Shown here piece by piece: positions 13,280 through 22,815 of a stretch of 25,956 bases of DNA. The stretch spans positions 1-25,956 of IMG/VR virus record IMGVR_UViG_3300028044_000064, one strand, 5' to 3'. Position numbers and translations under genes: made by a program. Numbering within the stretch: position 1 is the first letter of the stretch; every line of letters starts with the position of its first letter. Origin of the DNA: a virus. A model generated the notes under the pieces. It saw only the letters and a list, made by a program, of their open reading frames with translations. It made no database searches and was not told the DNA's origin.

Positions 13280-14428
13280 ATGGATATAAAAGCGACTGCC
13301 ATCTTTGAAAAGAACTATGAGGCCATCTTAGGAGATAAGAGGTTTATTATAAATGAGGGTGGTAGTAGAAGCTCTAAGACTTACAGCCTGTGCCAACTCA
13401 TGATCATCTACTGCCTGCAGAATAACAATAAGGTGGTATCAGTAATTAGAAAGACCTTCCCTGCCCTACGTGCTACAGTGCTCAGGGACTTCATAGAGAT
13501 ACTAAAAGAGATAGGGCTGTATAAGCAGGAGAGCCACAATAAGAGTGAGCACATCTACACCTTTGCTAATGGTAGTATGGTGGAGTTTTTCTCTGTGGAT
13601 GACGAGCAAAAGATAAGGGGTAGGAAGAGGGATATAGCATGGTGCAATGAAGCTAATGAGCTTTACTTTGATGACTTCACTCAGCTTAACATGAGAACAG
13701 AGGACAAGCTAATCTTTGACTACAACCCATCTGATAGTGCATCATGGCTGTATGAGTTACCTGCAGATGAGAGCATAAAGATAAAGAGCACATACAGGGA
13801 TAACCCCTTCCTACCTGAAAGCATCAAGGCACAGATAGAGGATCTCAAGAGAACAGATGAGGCACTGTATCAAATCTATGCTTTGGGTGAGAAGGCTATC
13901 TCTAAGAGCAACATCTACAGCAACTGGTCCTTTGTAGCTCATAGGCCTGCTAGATTTGTTAAGTACGTATATGGATTAGATTTTGGTTACAACCACCCCA
14001 CAGCTTTGATGAGAGTCTACTACTGTGATAATGATATATACATTGAGCCTGTGATATATGAGAGCTACCTCACCACTACTATGCTCATAGAGAAGTTAGG
14101 CACCCTAGGGATAGAACAGACCGTAACCCTCCTAGCAGATTACTCTAGGCCTGAGATCATACAGGAGATGAACATAGCAGGGTATGATGTGCAGAACGCC
14201 AACAAGGTAGTTAAGAAAGGGATAGATAACCTTAAGAGCTTCGGGGTGATATGTCAAGATGATAAGGCACTGAGGAGGGAGTATGAGAATTACAAATGGA
14301 AAAAGATAGGTGACTTCATAACAGATGAGCCTGTCAAATTATTTGATGATGCTATGGATGCAATAAGATACGCCACTACTCACATAAGGCAGGAGTATTA
14401 CACTGATGATAGTTACTATGCATTCTGA
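13280..14428 (+). CDS. terL: Terminase large subunit
   Basis: This 382-residue packaging motor has both domains of the PBSX/Terminase_3 type. The ATPase has Walker A GGSRSSKT (27-34), a Walker B region ending IAWCNE with catalytic Glu124, and the coupling motif FDYNPS (147-151). The RNase H-like nuclease has GLDFGY (Asp234), LLADYSRPE (Asp287) and DDAMDAIRY (Asp356/Asp357 and Asp360). It translocates DNA into the prohead and cuts it. The length is slightly short but complete. The next gene overlaps the end by 11 bases. Unusually, no portal gene follows. Confidence 0.96.
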   Translation: MDIKATAIFEKNYEAILGDKRFIINEGGSRSSKTYSLCQLMIIYCLQNNNKVVSVIRKTFPALRATVLRDFIEILKEIGLYKQESHNKSEHIYTFANGSMVEFFSVDDEQKIRGRKRDIAWCNEANELYFDDFTQLNMRTEDKLIFDYNPSDSASWLYELPADESIKIKSTYRDNPFLPESIKAQIEDLKRTDEALYQIYALGEKAISKSNIYSNWSFVAHRPARFVKYVYGLDFGYNHPTALMRVYYCDNDIYIEPVIYESYLTTTMLIEKLGTLGIEQTVTLLADYSRPEIIQEMNIAGYDVQNANKVVKKGIDNLKSFGVICQDDKALRREYENYKWKKIGDFITDEPVKLFDDAMDAIRYATTHIRQEYYTDDSYYAF

Positions 14429-14618
14429 GACAATACATAAGATACAAGTGGTGCAGGCATACATCCACCATAAGACTGGTAAGCAGGTTAGGATAGTATT
14501 CAATAATCCTATGAGGGTGCAACAACATCTAGCCATGTTAGATCATGCATACATGATAGCTATGGGTGGCTTTAAAAACAATAACAGTAATGAAGCTAAT
14601 ATAGGTAAAGACAAGTAA
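14418..14618 (+). CDS. Small hypothetical protein after terL
   Basis: A 66-residue protein beginning MHSETIHKIQVVQAYIHHKT, rich in His, Gln and Asn, with a KQVRIVFNNPMRVQQHLAML segment. An alternative ATG at 14406 would add four residues; 14418 gives an 11-base overlap with terL as seen at other junctions. The stop overlaps the next start (TAATG). Function unknown. Confidence 0.55.
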   Translation: MHSETIHKIQVVQAYIHHKTGKQVRIVFNNPMRVQQHLAMLDHAYMIAMGGFKNNNSNEANIGKDK

Positions 14619-16093
14619 TGGCATTAGTAGCACAAGCAACCCCACAAGTAATAGTTCCTGCATACAACCCTATTAAGTACATCTACAGCAGTACCAATGT
14701 AAACCTGCAGGGCTTTAAGTTTATCTATGATATATATCAGAGTGGTACCCTAAATAAGATAGCAGAGTACAGGGTGCTTCCAACTTATGCCACTGGCTTT
14801 GGGGAGATAGATATATCTAAGCTGTTACAAGCCAAGGTAAGCTATGACCTTAACCTAGCTAACACCTCAGTATATAACGCTCCAGGATCCCACTACAAAT
14901 ATGATGTAAGCATAGGGGAGGAATATCTCACTACCACTAGTTACAACTTAGCACTTACTCAATATCTAACAGCTCCCTACAATGGTAGAGTAAGAATAAA
15001 CGTAGCTAACACATTCATAGTAGGAGATCAAATCAATATAGTGCAAACAGGTGTAGGTGTAACTAACCCTAACCTTGAAGGTCTCTTCACTGTGCTAGTA
15101 GCTAACCCTCTATACATAGTGGTGAACAGCTTATGGTCTCAGATAGTCAATGCTAATAAGGATGGAGATATCACATATGCAGATGGGAGAAAGACCGTAA
15201 ACAGAAACCTAACCTCAGTGCTAAACAGATATGTATTTAATGGTGCTATCAAATGGACTGAATGGCCAAGCTATAACTATCAGGACTATATGCTCAATGG
15301 CTTTACTGATAAGTTCCTTACTAGCTTCCCTGCAGGTAACAAAACTATGTACGCTACCCTATCGCAGGATATGTGGGTAAATGCTATAGCTAATGGCTCA
15401 CCTACCCCCCCTGATACAATGGTATTTGAAAATAGTAATGGTAGTATCTTTCAAAAGAATGTAACAGCTGTGGACCATGTTAGTGGTATATCTGTAGGGC
15501 CTAACAACTTTGGAGCTTTGACCCTGGTCTTTGGCTCAGGTAACTTGATAGAGCCTAACACTGATTTCTATGAATTTTACTATGAACGTAATGGGGTAGT
15601 GAGCTCAATTAGGTATATGGTAACCCTAGATAGAAGGATTAGAACCACTGAGTACAGCATCTTATTCTTAGATCGTATGGGCTCATGGAATAGTTTTGCA
15701 TTTAGTTTAAATAGCTATGAGAAAGGTAACGTAACACGAGAGCAATTTAACAAAGATGTGCAGGGCTTTATCAATGGCAGTAACCACTGGGACTATGAGC
15801 TAACTGATAGAGGCATGACTAACACATATGTAAGCACTGAAACAACCATTGACTTAGCTACCAACTTCATGACTATGGACATGGCTAACTACTTCACTGA
15901 ACTAATCAGCTCACCCTTCACTTATGTAAAGCAAAGCTCTTATGCTAATGACTGTGATGTGCCTGTGAGCACTGAATACATAAGCTGTAACATAGTGACA
16001 TCAGACTATCAGGTATACAACCAACGCAACAAGAATTTAATTAAGCAGAACGTAACTATAAAGCTAGCTAATAATAATATCGTAAATGGTTAA
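14618..16093 (+). CDS. Phage structural protein (tail/baseplate), putative
   Basis: This 491-residue protein is rich in Asn, Thr, Tyr and Ser and looks largely beta-sheet, with no signal or membrane segment. It contains ILFLDRMGSWNSFAFSLNSY near residues 345-365, a pattern that recurs in tail proteins of Bacteroidota phages, and ends in NLIKQNVTIKLANNNIVNG. Position between terL and a hub-like tail protein, with an 8-base overlap to the latter, suggests a distal tail or baseplate component. No exact family name can be given. Confidence 0.6.
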   Translation: MALVAQATPQVIVPAYNPIKYIYSSTNVNLQGFKFIYDIYQSGTLNKIAEYRVLPTYATGFGEIDISKLLQAKVSYDLNLANTSVYNAPGSHYKYDVSIGEEYLTTTSYNLALTQYLTAPYNGRVRINVANTFIVGDQINIVQTGVGVTNPNLEGLFTVLVANPLYIVVNSLWSQIVNANKDGDITYADGRKTVNRNLTSVLNRYVFNGAIKWTEWPSYNYQDYMLNGFTDKFLTSFPAGNKTMYATLSQDMWVNAIANGSPTPPDTMVFENSNGSIFQKNVTAVDHVSGISVGPNNFGALTLVFGSGNLIEPNTDFYEFYYERNGVVSSIRYMVTLDRRIRTTEYSILFLDRMGSWNSFAFSLNSYEKGNVTREQFNKDVQGFINGSNHWDYELTDRGMTNTYVSTETTIDLATNFMTMDMANYFTELISSPFTYVKQSSYANDCDVPVSTEYISCNIVTSDYQVYNQRNKNLIKQNVTIKLANNNIVNG

Positions 16094-18968
16094 GATACAA
16101 CTAAGCACAGGCTTCCTAGATGTCAAAGAGGGCACTGCCTTCCCTTTAAATTTTCAGGTAGGAGATATCAGGGATGTAAGCCAAAGGAAGGGTAACTTCT
16201 CTAAGACCATCACGCTTACTGGCAGTAAGAATAATAACAACCTACTTAACCACTACTATGATGTGAATATAGTGGAGGGCACCTTTAACATTAATGCTCT
16301 TACTACCTGTGCAGTTATTCAGGATGGCATACCAATAATGGAGGACTGCTCTATGCAATTAACAGGGGTAGTAAAGACTCAAGTAACAGATGGCTATGAA
16401 GAGCAGGTAACCTATGAGGTGCTAGTCAAAGATAGCAAAGCAGATTTCTTTACAGCCATTGCAAACAAGGAACTAACTGATATAGATTTCTCAGATCTTA
16501 ACCATCCATACGATGCCTTTAATGTGGTGGCTAGATTTAGTAACACTGTGATTAATGGCTTCAAATACTTTCTACCTGGCAGTGGTGATGCTGTCTATAA
16601 CACTCAAGAGTTTAAGCCTGCCATCTTTGCTAAGACTTACTTAGATAGAATTTTTGAGGATGCAGGATTTACATACAGCTGGCCTACATTATCTTATGAT
16701 AGATTTGACAAGTTATTCATACCTTACAATGGAGGGGTAGATAACTTTGATTATGCAGATTATTTAGTCAAAGCAGAAAAGACAGCACCTACTACTATCA
16801 ATGGAGCTAACAACTGGGCAGGCTTTTCTAACATAGCAGTAATAGCTACCACACAATCACCTGCTACTAAAATTAACATAACAGCCTGGACTGAGCTAGA
16901 GGATCCACAGAATATCTTTAACCCTATTACAGGTGTATACTCTACACCCTTTATCATAAGTTCGGCTAATGCTCAGAGCTATGATTATAGCGTTACTATG
17001 ACTTACACATTAAACTTAGTGAATAGTTCGGGTGGTGTTTTATATGGTAGTACTCCAGGTGGTGTGGCAGGTAATGTATTTTACAAGCCTGCTATAGGAG
17101 TAAGTGCAGGGACGCAACCTATTATCTTTAGTAACCTATATACAAACACATCACCTACTGCTACTTTGTTAGGCGTGCAAAATGCAGTGCAATGTCCTTT
17201 AACTATTCCTAATGGTACTACCACTTTATTAACACAAACAGTACAAACTACCATACCACTTAGTTACAATTTACTTAATAACTTATCATCTGCTACTATA
17301 GGATTAAATGTGAGCCAACATCCTGCTGTTATAGGTAACGGTTCATCTGTAAGATACTGGAGAAAAACTTCCCCATCAGGGGTAGCCCCTGCTTCAGGGC
17401 AAATAGTTATACAGGCCGTTATCTCTAATATACAAATAAGCATAGTACCTAGTAGCACAATCTATGCAATAGGTGGTACAATAGATGTAAATGATTATGT
17501 ACCTAAAAAGATAAAGCAGAGCGACTTCATTAAGGGTATCTTTAACATGTATAACATCTATGCTCAAGTAGATAGCACCCAACCTAACAAGCTACTCCTA
17601 CAAAATAGGGATGATTTTTACGATAGTGGGGTGGAGGTAGACTGGACTGCGAAGCTGGCTAAGGATCAAGAGCAGAACTTATCTTTTTTACCTGAGCTCA
17701 CCTCTAAGAAAATAATACTAACATACGCTGAGGATAAGGATAACCCTAACACAACCTATACCAATGCTACTAATAACATCTATGGCCAAGCTGAGGTTAT
17801 CTTTGATAATGAGTATGTAAAGGATGTAGATACTAAGGCTGTATTGTTTAGCCCTACCCCTGTAATTAAAACTATCTTTGGTGCCTTTGTACCAATGCTA
17901 GCAGGCTCAGCACCTGAGACAAACATACGTATTTTATATGATAAGACTACAGCAGGACAGCCACTAGCTACCTGTGGACAGTTCTACATATATGACTATG
18001 GTAGTGTAGGACAAATTAACCTTACTAACTATCCTTTGGTAGGCCACTTCGATGATCCACTTACCCCAACCTTTGACATTAATTTTGCCATCTGTGATTA
18101 CTACTACTACCAACCTTCTAGCTTAACAGAAAATAATCTGTACAACAGATACTGGAGGCGTACAATGGGGCAAATCAATAATGGTAAGATGCTCACTGCT
18201 ATGTTTAACTTGAAAGAGCCTGACATCCAAGCATTGAAATTAAATGATAAGATAAGGATAGATAACTCATGGTGGAATATCAATAAGGTAATTGACTATG
18301 ATGCCAACGCTAACAAGCTCACTAAGGTAGAGCTAATAAGTATAGATACTGAGATTAACTTCACACCGTTCATGGGGCCAAACGGCCCAGTGATACCTAC
18401 TCCTCCTGCAGGGATAGGGCCTATACAAATGTTAGCAATGAGTAGAGTCAACACTACTAAGATGGTTAACACAAATGTCTTTGGTAACCAAGCAACAGCA
18501 ACAGTAGAGGGTAGAGGTAATGTGATAGTGGGTGGCACTAGATCAGTGATAGTGGGAGATGATCGCATCATCAGTGAGAATACCTTAGCAGCAGATAGCT
18601 TAATGGTTAGTAGTTTAAATGGAGTAGCTACAGGTATAGTGCCCTTAATCTATATAGCTAACTTAACTCAGGCAGGGATAACAGATCCTATAGTGCAGGT
18701 TAAAAATGATAGCTTGGGTGGTGTTACTTGGACTAGAACAGGGGTAGGTACTTATGAGGGATACTTAGATGCTTATGAGCCTTCATATATATCTATCACT
18801 AATGTGCCTACTATCATGATTAACAATGGAAACTTTGACGGGGTAATCTCTGCTCAATACTCCACAAGCTCTAATACTGTATCAGTTACTACCACTCAAA
18901 TAGGTATAGGCTTTGTAGATGGATACTTAGACGGCACCACAATAGAAATTAAATACTACCAACCATAA
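16086..18968 (+). CDS. Tail hub/fibre-like structural protein
   Basis: This 960-residue protein is modular. Residues 1-200 begin with DVSQRKGNFSKTITLTGSKN, a hallmark of a tail protein family in Bacteroidota phages. A middle region (~467-700) has KQSDFIKGIFNMYNIYAQVD, DDFYDSGVEVDWTAKL and LTYAEDKDNPN, resembling baseplate-hub domains that form the distal tail ring. Residues ~810-835 (GRGNVIVGGTRSVIVGDDRI) look like a short fibre stalk. The C-terminus (~855-960) holds a module with LTQAGITDPIVQVKNDSLGG and WTRTGVGTYEG that I know from the ends of other flavophage proteins and that may bind receptors. It sits directly before the tape measure gene (TAATG overlap). Confidence 0.68.
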   Translation: MVKIQLSTGFLDVKEGTAFPLNFQVGDIRDVSQRKGNFSKTITLTGSKNNNNLLNHYYDVNIVEGTFNINALTTCAVIQDGIPIMEDCSMQLTGVVKTQVTDGYEEQVTYEVLVKDSKADFFTAIANKELTDIDFSDLNHPYDAFNVVARFSNTVINGFKYFLPGSGDAVYNTQEFKPAIFAKTYLDRIFEDAGFTYSWPTLSYDRFDKLFIPYNGGVDNFDYADYLVKAEKTAPTTINGANNWAGFSNIAVIATTQSPATKINITAWTELEDPQNIFNPITGVYSTPFIISSANAQSYDYSVTMTYTLNLVNSSGGVLYGSTPGGVAGNVFYKPAIGVSAGTQPIIFSNLYTNTSPTATLLGVQNAVQCPLTIPNGTTTLLTQTVQTTIPLSYNLLNNLSSATIGLNVSQHPAVIGNGSSVRYWRKTSPSGVAPASGQIVIQAVISNIQISIVPSSTIYAIGGTIDVNDYVPKKIKQSDFIKGIFNMYNIYAQVDSTQPNKLLLQNRDDFYDSGVEVDWTAKLAKDQEQNLSFLPELTSKKIILTYAEDKDNPNTTYTNATNNIYGQAEVIFDNEYVKDVDTKAVLFSPTPVIKTIFGAFVPMLAGSAPETNIRILYDKTTAGQPLATCGQFYIYDYGSVGQINLTNYPLVGHFDDPLTPTFDINFAICDYYYYQPSSLTENNLYNRYWRRTMGQINNGKMLTAMFNLKEPDIQALKLNDKIRIDNSWWNINKVIDYDANANKLTKVELISIDTEINFTPFMGPNGPVIPTPPAGIGPIQMLAMSRVNTTKMVNTNVFGNQATATVEGRGNVIVGGTRSVIVGDDRIISENTLAADSLMVSSLNGVATGIVPLIYIANLTQAGITDPIVQVKNDSLGGVTWTRTGVGTYEGYLDAYEPSYISITNVPTIMINNGNFDGVISAQYSTSSNTVSVTTTQIGIGFVDGYLDGTTIEIKYYQP

Positions 18969-21265
18969 TGAATGAAGTAGATATACCTATAAAAGTCTCA
19001 GGACTAGGAGCCATAAAGGCTGAGCTTATGGCACTCAAAGGTGAGATAGCTAATGCTACTGATCCCGAAACAATGACCCGTTTAGCACAGCGTGCAGGGG
19101 AACTTAAGGACCAACTCAAGGATGCCAATGAACAGGTAGCAGTCTTCGCCACAGGCTCTAAATTTGAGGCAGTATCTAACAGCTTCGGATCCATCAAGGG
19201 AGATCTCATGAGCTTAGACTTTGAGGGTGCATCTGAGAAAGCTCAGGTATTTTCTAAAACATTAGGAAGTCTTAACCCCAAGGATATCGGCAAGGCATTT
19301 AGTGGTCTTACTAGTACAATCACTACAGTAGGTGGTGCCTTTGTAAAGCTAGGCATGACCATTCTAACTAACCCAATCTTCTTACTGGTAGTAGTTATAG
19401 TGGCTATAGTGGCTGCAGTAGGTTTCTTTTTAGATAAGATAGGGGTGCTAGGTGCTGTATTAGATTTCATTATGATACCTATAAATGCTGTAATAGATGC
19501 CTTAAAATGGCTAGGAGATGCACTAGGGCTTACATCATTTGCAGAGGATGAAGCAGCTAAACAAGCTAAGAAAAACTCAGAGGCTGCAATAGCAGAAATT
19601 AAAAAAGAAACTGAGGCAAGAAATAGAAGCTTTGAAAGAAGGAAGGATGTGTATACACAATCAGATGATGCAATGGGTAGGCAAATTAAGCTAATGAAAG
19701 CCCAGGGTAAGGACACTACTAGCTTAGAAAGAGCAAGGCTAAAGGCGGCCATATCATATCAAACAGGAATAACAAATGAAACCTTTGCTATTCAACAACA
19801 ATTAAAAGCAAAAAATGAATTAACAGTAGCTGAGCTTAAAGCAAGTGCTTTGGCAACAGGAGATTATGCTGCATGGAATAAATTTGAGAAAGAGATGGCG
19901 GCCACAATGACGGCTAATGCTAAGGCAAATGCTGCTGCTAATACTGCTAGATTAAATTCAATAAATGACTTAGCTGTCTTTGAGCAGGAGCTAATAAATG
20001 ATAAAAAAAAGGCGGCTGATGATCAAGCCAAAGAGGCACAAAAAAATAACAGTGATAGTAAGGCAGCGGCGGCAACTAATGCAGCGGATAGATTAGCAGC
20101 TTCTCGAAAGATTAGAGATGGTGAGATAACTTTAATGGCAGAAGGTATAGCTAAAGAAGAGGCTATCATCAAAGAGAAATTTAAAAGAGAGAGAGAGGAT
20201 ATAGCTTCTAATACTAAACTAAAAACAAAAGAAAAAACAACATTAACTGAACAAGCAAATAAAGAAGAGATAGCACAACTTGAAGCAAAAAGAATAGCCG
20301 TTGCAGATCTTGAAAAAAAGAACTTGATAGCAGTGGAGGGTGAACTAGCTCAGCTTAGATTAGATGCCATGGCAGAGGGTGCTGAAAAGGAATTGATTAT
20401 ACAAAATGAGAAGTATCAAAAGTTAAGGGATGCTGCCAACGCTGATACTAGATTAACACAAGAGCAATTAAAAGAAAAGCTAGATCTTTATAACACAATG
20501 CAGATAGAAGAAGAGACTGCTAGGATGAAAGATAAAGTTAAGGCTGCTAGTGATTTACTTACTGAACTTACTACCACAGAAGAGGAAAAAAGACTAGCAG
20601 AATTAGAGGCTAAGTATATTAAGGATCAAGAGATGGCGATGGGTAATCAAAAGGCTTTGGAGATACTAGAAGCTAACCACAAAAAGGCTCTAGATGATAT
20701 TAATAAAGAGGCTACCTTAAAACAAATAGAAGAGGATCAGAAAGCAAGGGATGCAAAGCTAGCACTAGCAGGAGATATTGCCAAGGGTATTACTGATATA
20801 GGTGGTATGTTAATTAAAGACCAGGAGAAGCTAGCTAAATTTAACAAGGCCTCTGCTCTTATTCAAATAGGTATAGATACTGCTAAGGCAATTAGTGCTT
20901 TGGTAGCTAACTCACAAGCTAATCCTTTGAATAGTTTAACAGCAGGTGCAGCAGGTATTGCACAATTTGCTACAGGAATTATTCAAATCGCTACCAATGT
21001 CGCTAAGGCTAAACAGATACTTACATCACCAGGTACAACCCCTAGTGGTGGAGGTGGTGCTAGTGGAGGAGGTGGAGGTACATCCGCAGCCACAGCTTTG
21101 CCTCAGGCAGCCCAACTATTTGGCAGTGCTAACACAGGTGGTACCATGAATGCAGGGGGTGGATCTAGTAGCTCATCTATGACTGTAACAGCTGTAGTAT
21201 CTGAGACTCAAGTTACATCCACACAACAGAAAATAAACCGTATAAATAAATCAGCAGAACTATGA
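18968..21265 (+). CDS. Tail tape measure protein
   Basis: This 765-residue protein has the features of a tape measure: a helical N-terminus (1-100), hydrophobic segments at about 135-155 and 160-180, a long Ala/Glu/Lys-rich coiled-coil region (~195-600), and a second hydrophobic stretch near the C-terminus (SALIQIGIDTAKAISALVAN) followed by Gly-rich linkers (GGGGASGGGGG). Tape measures set tail length and later enter the cell envelope. At roughly 0.15 nm per residue the tail would be about 115 nm, which is an estimate from a known rule. The presence of this gene and the lack of any sheath gene here favour a siphovirus. ATGA couples it to the next gene. Confidence 0.88.
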   Translation: MNEVDIPIKVSGLGAIKAELMALKGEIANATDPETMTRLAQRAGELKDQLKDANEQVAVFATGSKFEAVSNSFGSIKGDLMSLDFEGASEKAQVFSKTLGSLNPKDIGKAFSGLTSTITTVGGAFVKLGMTILTNPIFLLVVVIVAIVAAVGFFLDKIGVLGAVLDFIMIPINAVIDALKWLGDALGLTSFAEDEAAKQAKKNSEAAIAEIKKETEARNRSFERRKDVYTQSDDAMGRQIKLMKAQGKDTTSLERARLKAAISYQTGITNETFAIQQQLKAKNELTVAELKASALATGDYAAWNKFEKEMAATMTANAKANAAANTARLNSINDLAVFEQELINDKKKAADDQAKEAQKNNSDSKAAAATNAADRLAASRKIRDGEITLMAEGIAKEEAIIKEKFKREREDIASNTKLKTKEKTTLTEQANKEEIAQLEAKRIAVADLEKKNLIAVEGELAQLRLDAMAEGAEKELIIQNEKYQKLRDAANADTRLTQEQLKEKLDLYNTMQIEEETARMKDKVKAASDLLTELTTTEEEKRLAELEAKYIKDQEMAMGNQKALEILEANHKKALDDINKEATLKQIEEDQKARDAKLALAGDIAKGITDIGGMLIKDQEKLAKFNKASALIQIGIDTAKAISALVANSQANPLNSLTAGAAGIAQFATGIIQIATNVAKAKQILTSPGTTPSGGGGASGGGGGTSAATALPQAAQLFGSANTGGTMNAGGGSSSSSMTVTAVVSETQVTSTQQKINRINKSAEL

Positions 21266-21696
21266 ACAGTTTACAAGCCATAACAAACCATATCACAGCT
21301 TTCTATACAGCACATAAGCAAGTATTCAAAGTAGGATGCGATTTTAAAGAGCAACTTTACAACTTTGCTACTCAGGATGAGAAGTATCCTTTGGTATATA
21401 TTGTGCCTAGTGGAGTGATACCAACTGAGAACACTACAGAGTTTAGCTTTGACATTTACTGCTATGATATCATACAAAAGGATAGAGCTAACATCATAAC
21501 TATTTTAAGTGATACACAACAGATACTTAGTGATCTTAATGTGTACTTTAATGATAGCTCAGACTTTAGCTTTGATGTGGTAGGAGTGCCTACATTCTCA
21601 CCCCTCAATAATGATCTACTAGATTATGCTGCAGGGTATCAGATGAGTATCACATTAACAGTAAATGATTGGACTGATTGTGCAGTGCCAATTTAA
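21262..21696 (+). CDS. Tail terminator/completion protein, putative
   Basis: A 144-residue protein with HITAFYTAHKQVFKVGCDFK, DEKYPLVYIVPSGV and, further on, SDTQQILSDLNVYFND. Small proteins of this pattern in Bacteroidota phages ('YPL....P......FS.DIYC.D.......I..SDT..IL.DL') lie among tail genes and resemble tail completion factors. It starts in the tape measure stop codon (ATGA). The final NDWTDCAVPI is also typical. The exact role is inferred. Confidence 0.55.
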   Translation: MNSLQAITNHITAFYTAHKQVFKVGCDFKEQLYNFATQDEKYPLVYIVPSGVIPTENTTEFSFDIYCYDIIQKDRANIITILSDTQQILSDLNVYFNDSSDFSFDVVGVPTFSPLNNDLLDYAAGYQMSITLTVNDWTDCAVPI

Positions 21697-21713
21697 ACAA
21701 ATGACTTTTATAA

Positions 21714-21727
21714 TATAATATAGGTAT
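21714..21727 (+). promoter_or_regulatory. Shared 14-mer TATAATATAGGTAT before a late gene
   Basis: This exact 14-mer occurs also at 24089-24102, each time at the start codon of a late gene followed by GGC. It may be a translation initiation region (AGG close to ATG) or a phage-specific promoter element. The upstream part, TATAATATAATATA, is itself repetitive. Confidence 0.45.
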
Positions 21728-22363
21728 ATGGCTAATGGATGGTGGGGTGATTGGAGACCCTCTTTACCTGCTCACACAGGAGACTTACAGGCAACAGATT
21801 TGATAGAGTGTACTTCCATTATAGGAGGGCTTCCTGTCAATACTGCTATTACAGGCACTCAAATTATAGCAGCTGCTAGTGGTGGTGGAGGTGCTTTATA
21901 CTGCTCATCTGCCGTAACAATAGTAACAGCAACAACTAATGAAACTTTGATAGCTTCTGTGCCTATCCCTACTACAATAACCAATGCTATGCTTCGCTCA
22001 TCTTTTACTGTAAGAGTAACAACTTTAGGTGGTGCTGCACCAAGAACACGAATAAGAATAGGTACTGTAGCTAGTCCATCACTTGCACAAATAACAGCTT
22101 CAACTCAAATAGCTACTAATGCAATAGGAAGTTTAGGGATGGTATCCATCTATAGGACTATGCCTGTAATAGGTGGTGCTTTAGGAGACATAAAAGCTTT
22201 TGCTACAGGAAGTAATGCTAATGCAGACTATGGACAGGTTGCTGCTTTTACTGTTACCCCTAGGGACTTTACTACTCAGCAATATTTATACTTTACAATT
22301 ACAAATAATACACTAACTGCAGTAACTGAAAGTTATGGAGTGCTAGTAGAAAAAATACAATAA
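21728..22363 (+). CDS. Putative tail fibre or decoration protein
   Basis: This 211-residue protein is poor in charged residues and rich in Thr, Ala, Gly and Ile, as typical of beta-sandwich virion surface proteins. Residues 17-50 (GDLQATDLIECTSIIGGLPV followed by an ITGTQIIAAASGGGG run) resemble the N-terminal attachment segments of phage fibres ('..ADLIE.S...G...V..T..ITG.QI..A'). The rest is probably a jelly-roll that could bind host surface glycans or decorate the virion. Preceded by the 14-mer element; the stop overlaps the next start (TAATG). Confidence 0.5.
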   Translation: MANGWWGDWRPSLPAHTGDLQATDLIECTSIIGGLPVNTAITGTQIIAAASGGGGALYCSSAVTIVTATTNETLIASVPIPTTITNAMLRSSFTVRVTTLGGAAPRTRIRIGTVASPSLAQITASTQIATNAIGSLGMVSIYRTMPVIGGALGDIKAFATGSNANADYGQVAAFTVTPRDFTTQQYLYFTITNNTLTAVTESYGVLVEKIQ

Positions 22364-22815
22364 TGGGAAGATACGCAAATACAGGTGAGTTTAATGTGCT
22401 ATATCCTACTAGAAGGAGGATGGCTACTATATTAAAACGAATACTAAGGAATGATATAGTAGATGGTGAGGGTACCCTAGTAGAAAGTATTAGGATTAAT
22501 GCTAAGATTACAGGCTTTGAAAAGCTAGAAATACAGATAATAGCTATGTATTATTTTATCTTTTTAAATAACGGTGCTTTCTTATGGAATGGTGGAGTAA
22601 TTACTCCTAGAGATTATGTAGCACAATTCACAGATGAGCTAAACTCTGCAGGGATTACTGCTGAAATATATGCTCAGTATACTGAGTGGCTTACTAAGAG
22701 ATTCCCTATACTAGATGTGGTGGAAGTATTACAAAAAAACCAAAGGATAGTTTATACATTTGAAGCACTAGATCCTCCTGCAGGATTTACTCCTGGCTTC
22801 CCTTTAGATGTCTAA
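22363..22815 (+). CDS. Putative neck or tail structural protein
   Basis: This 150-residue protein has RRRMATILKRILRNDIVDGE, a LVESIRINAKITGFEKLEIQ segment, then YYFIFLNNGAFLWNGG and EIYAQYTEWLTKRFPILDV. The central motifs resemble a small conserved protein seen among tail genes of Bacteroidota phages. The role is not known. Its 3' end overlaps that of the minus-strand gene by 12 bases, and no hairpin terminator is recognised between them (only a T6 run at 22819-22824). Confidence 0.5.
   Translation: MGRYANTGEFNVLYPTRRRMATILKRILRNDIVDGEGTLVESIRINAKITGFEKLEIQIIAMYYFIFLNNGAFLWNGGVITPRDYVAQFTDELNSAGITAEIYAQYTEWLTKRFPILDVVEVLQKNQRIVYTFEALDPPAGFTPGFPLDV

Noticed and set aside
18296-18571. Minus-strand ORF of 91 codons in the hub/fibre gene
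   Set aside because: It is antisense to a well-supported structural gene and shows no motif, start context or neighbour coupling.
19243-19752. Long minus-strand ORF (169 codons) inside the tape measure gene
   Set aside because: It is a mirror of a low-complexity Ala/Lys-rich helical gene; its translation is a Ser/Leu/Ala-rich string without motifs, and the plus-strand gene is clear.
20946-21149. Plus-strand Gln/Leu/Val-rich ORF within the tape measure C-terminus
   Set aside because: It is a frame shadow of the glycine-rich linker repeats (GGT/GGA runs) and has no context of its own.
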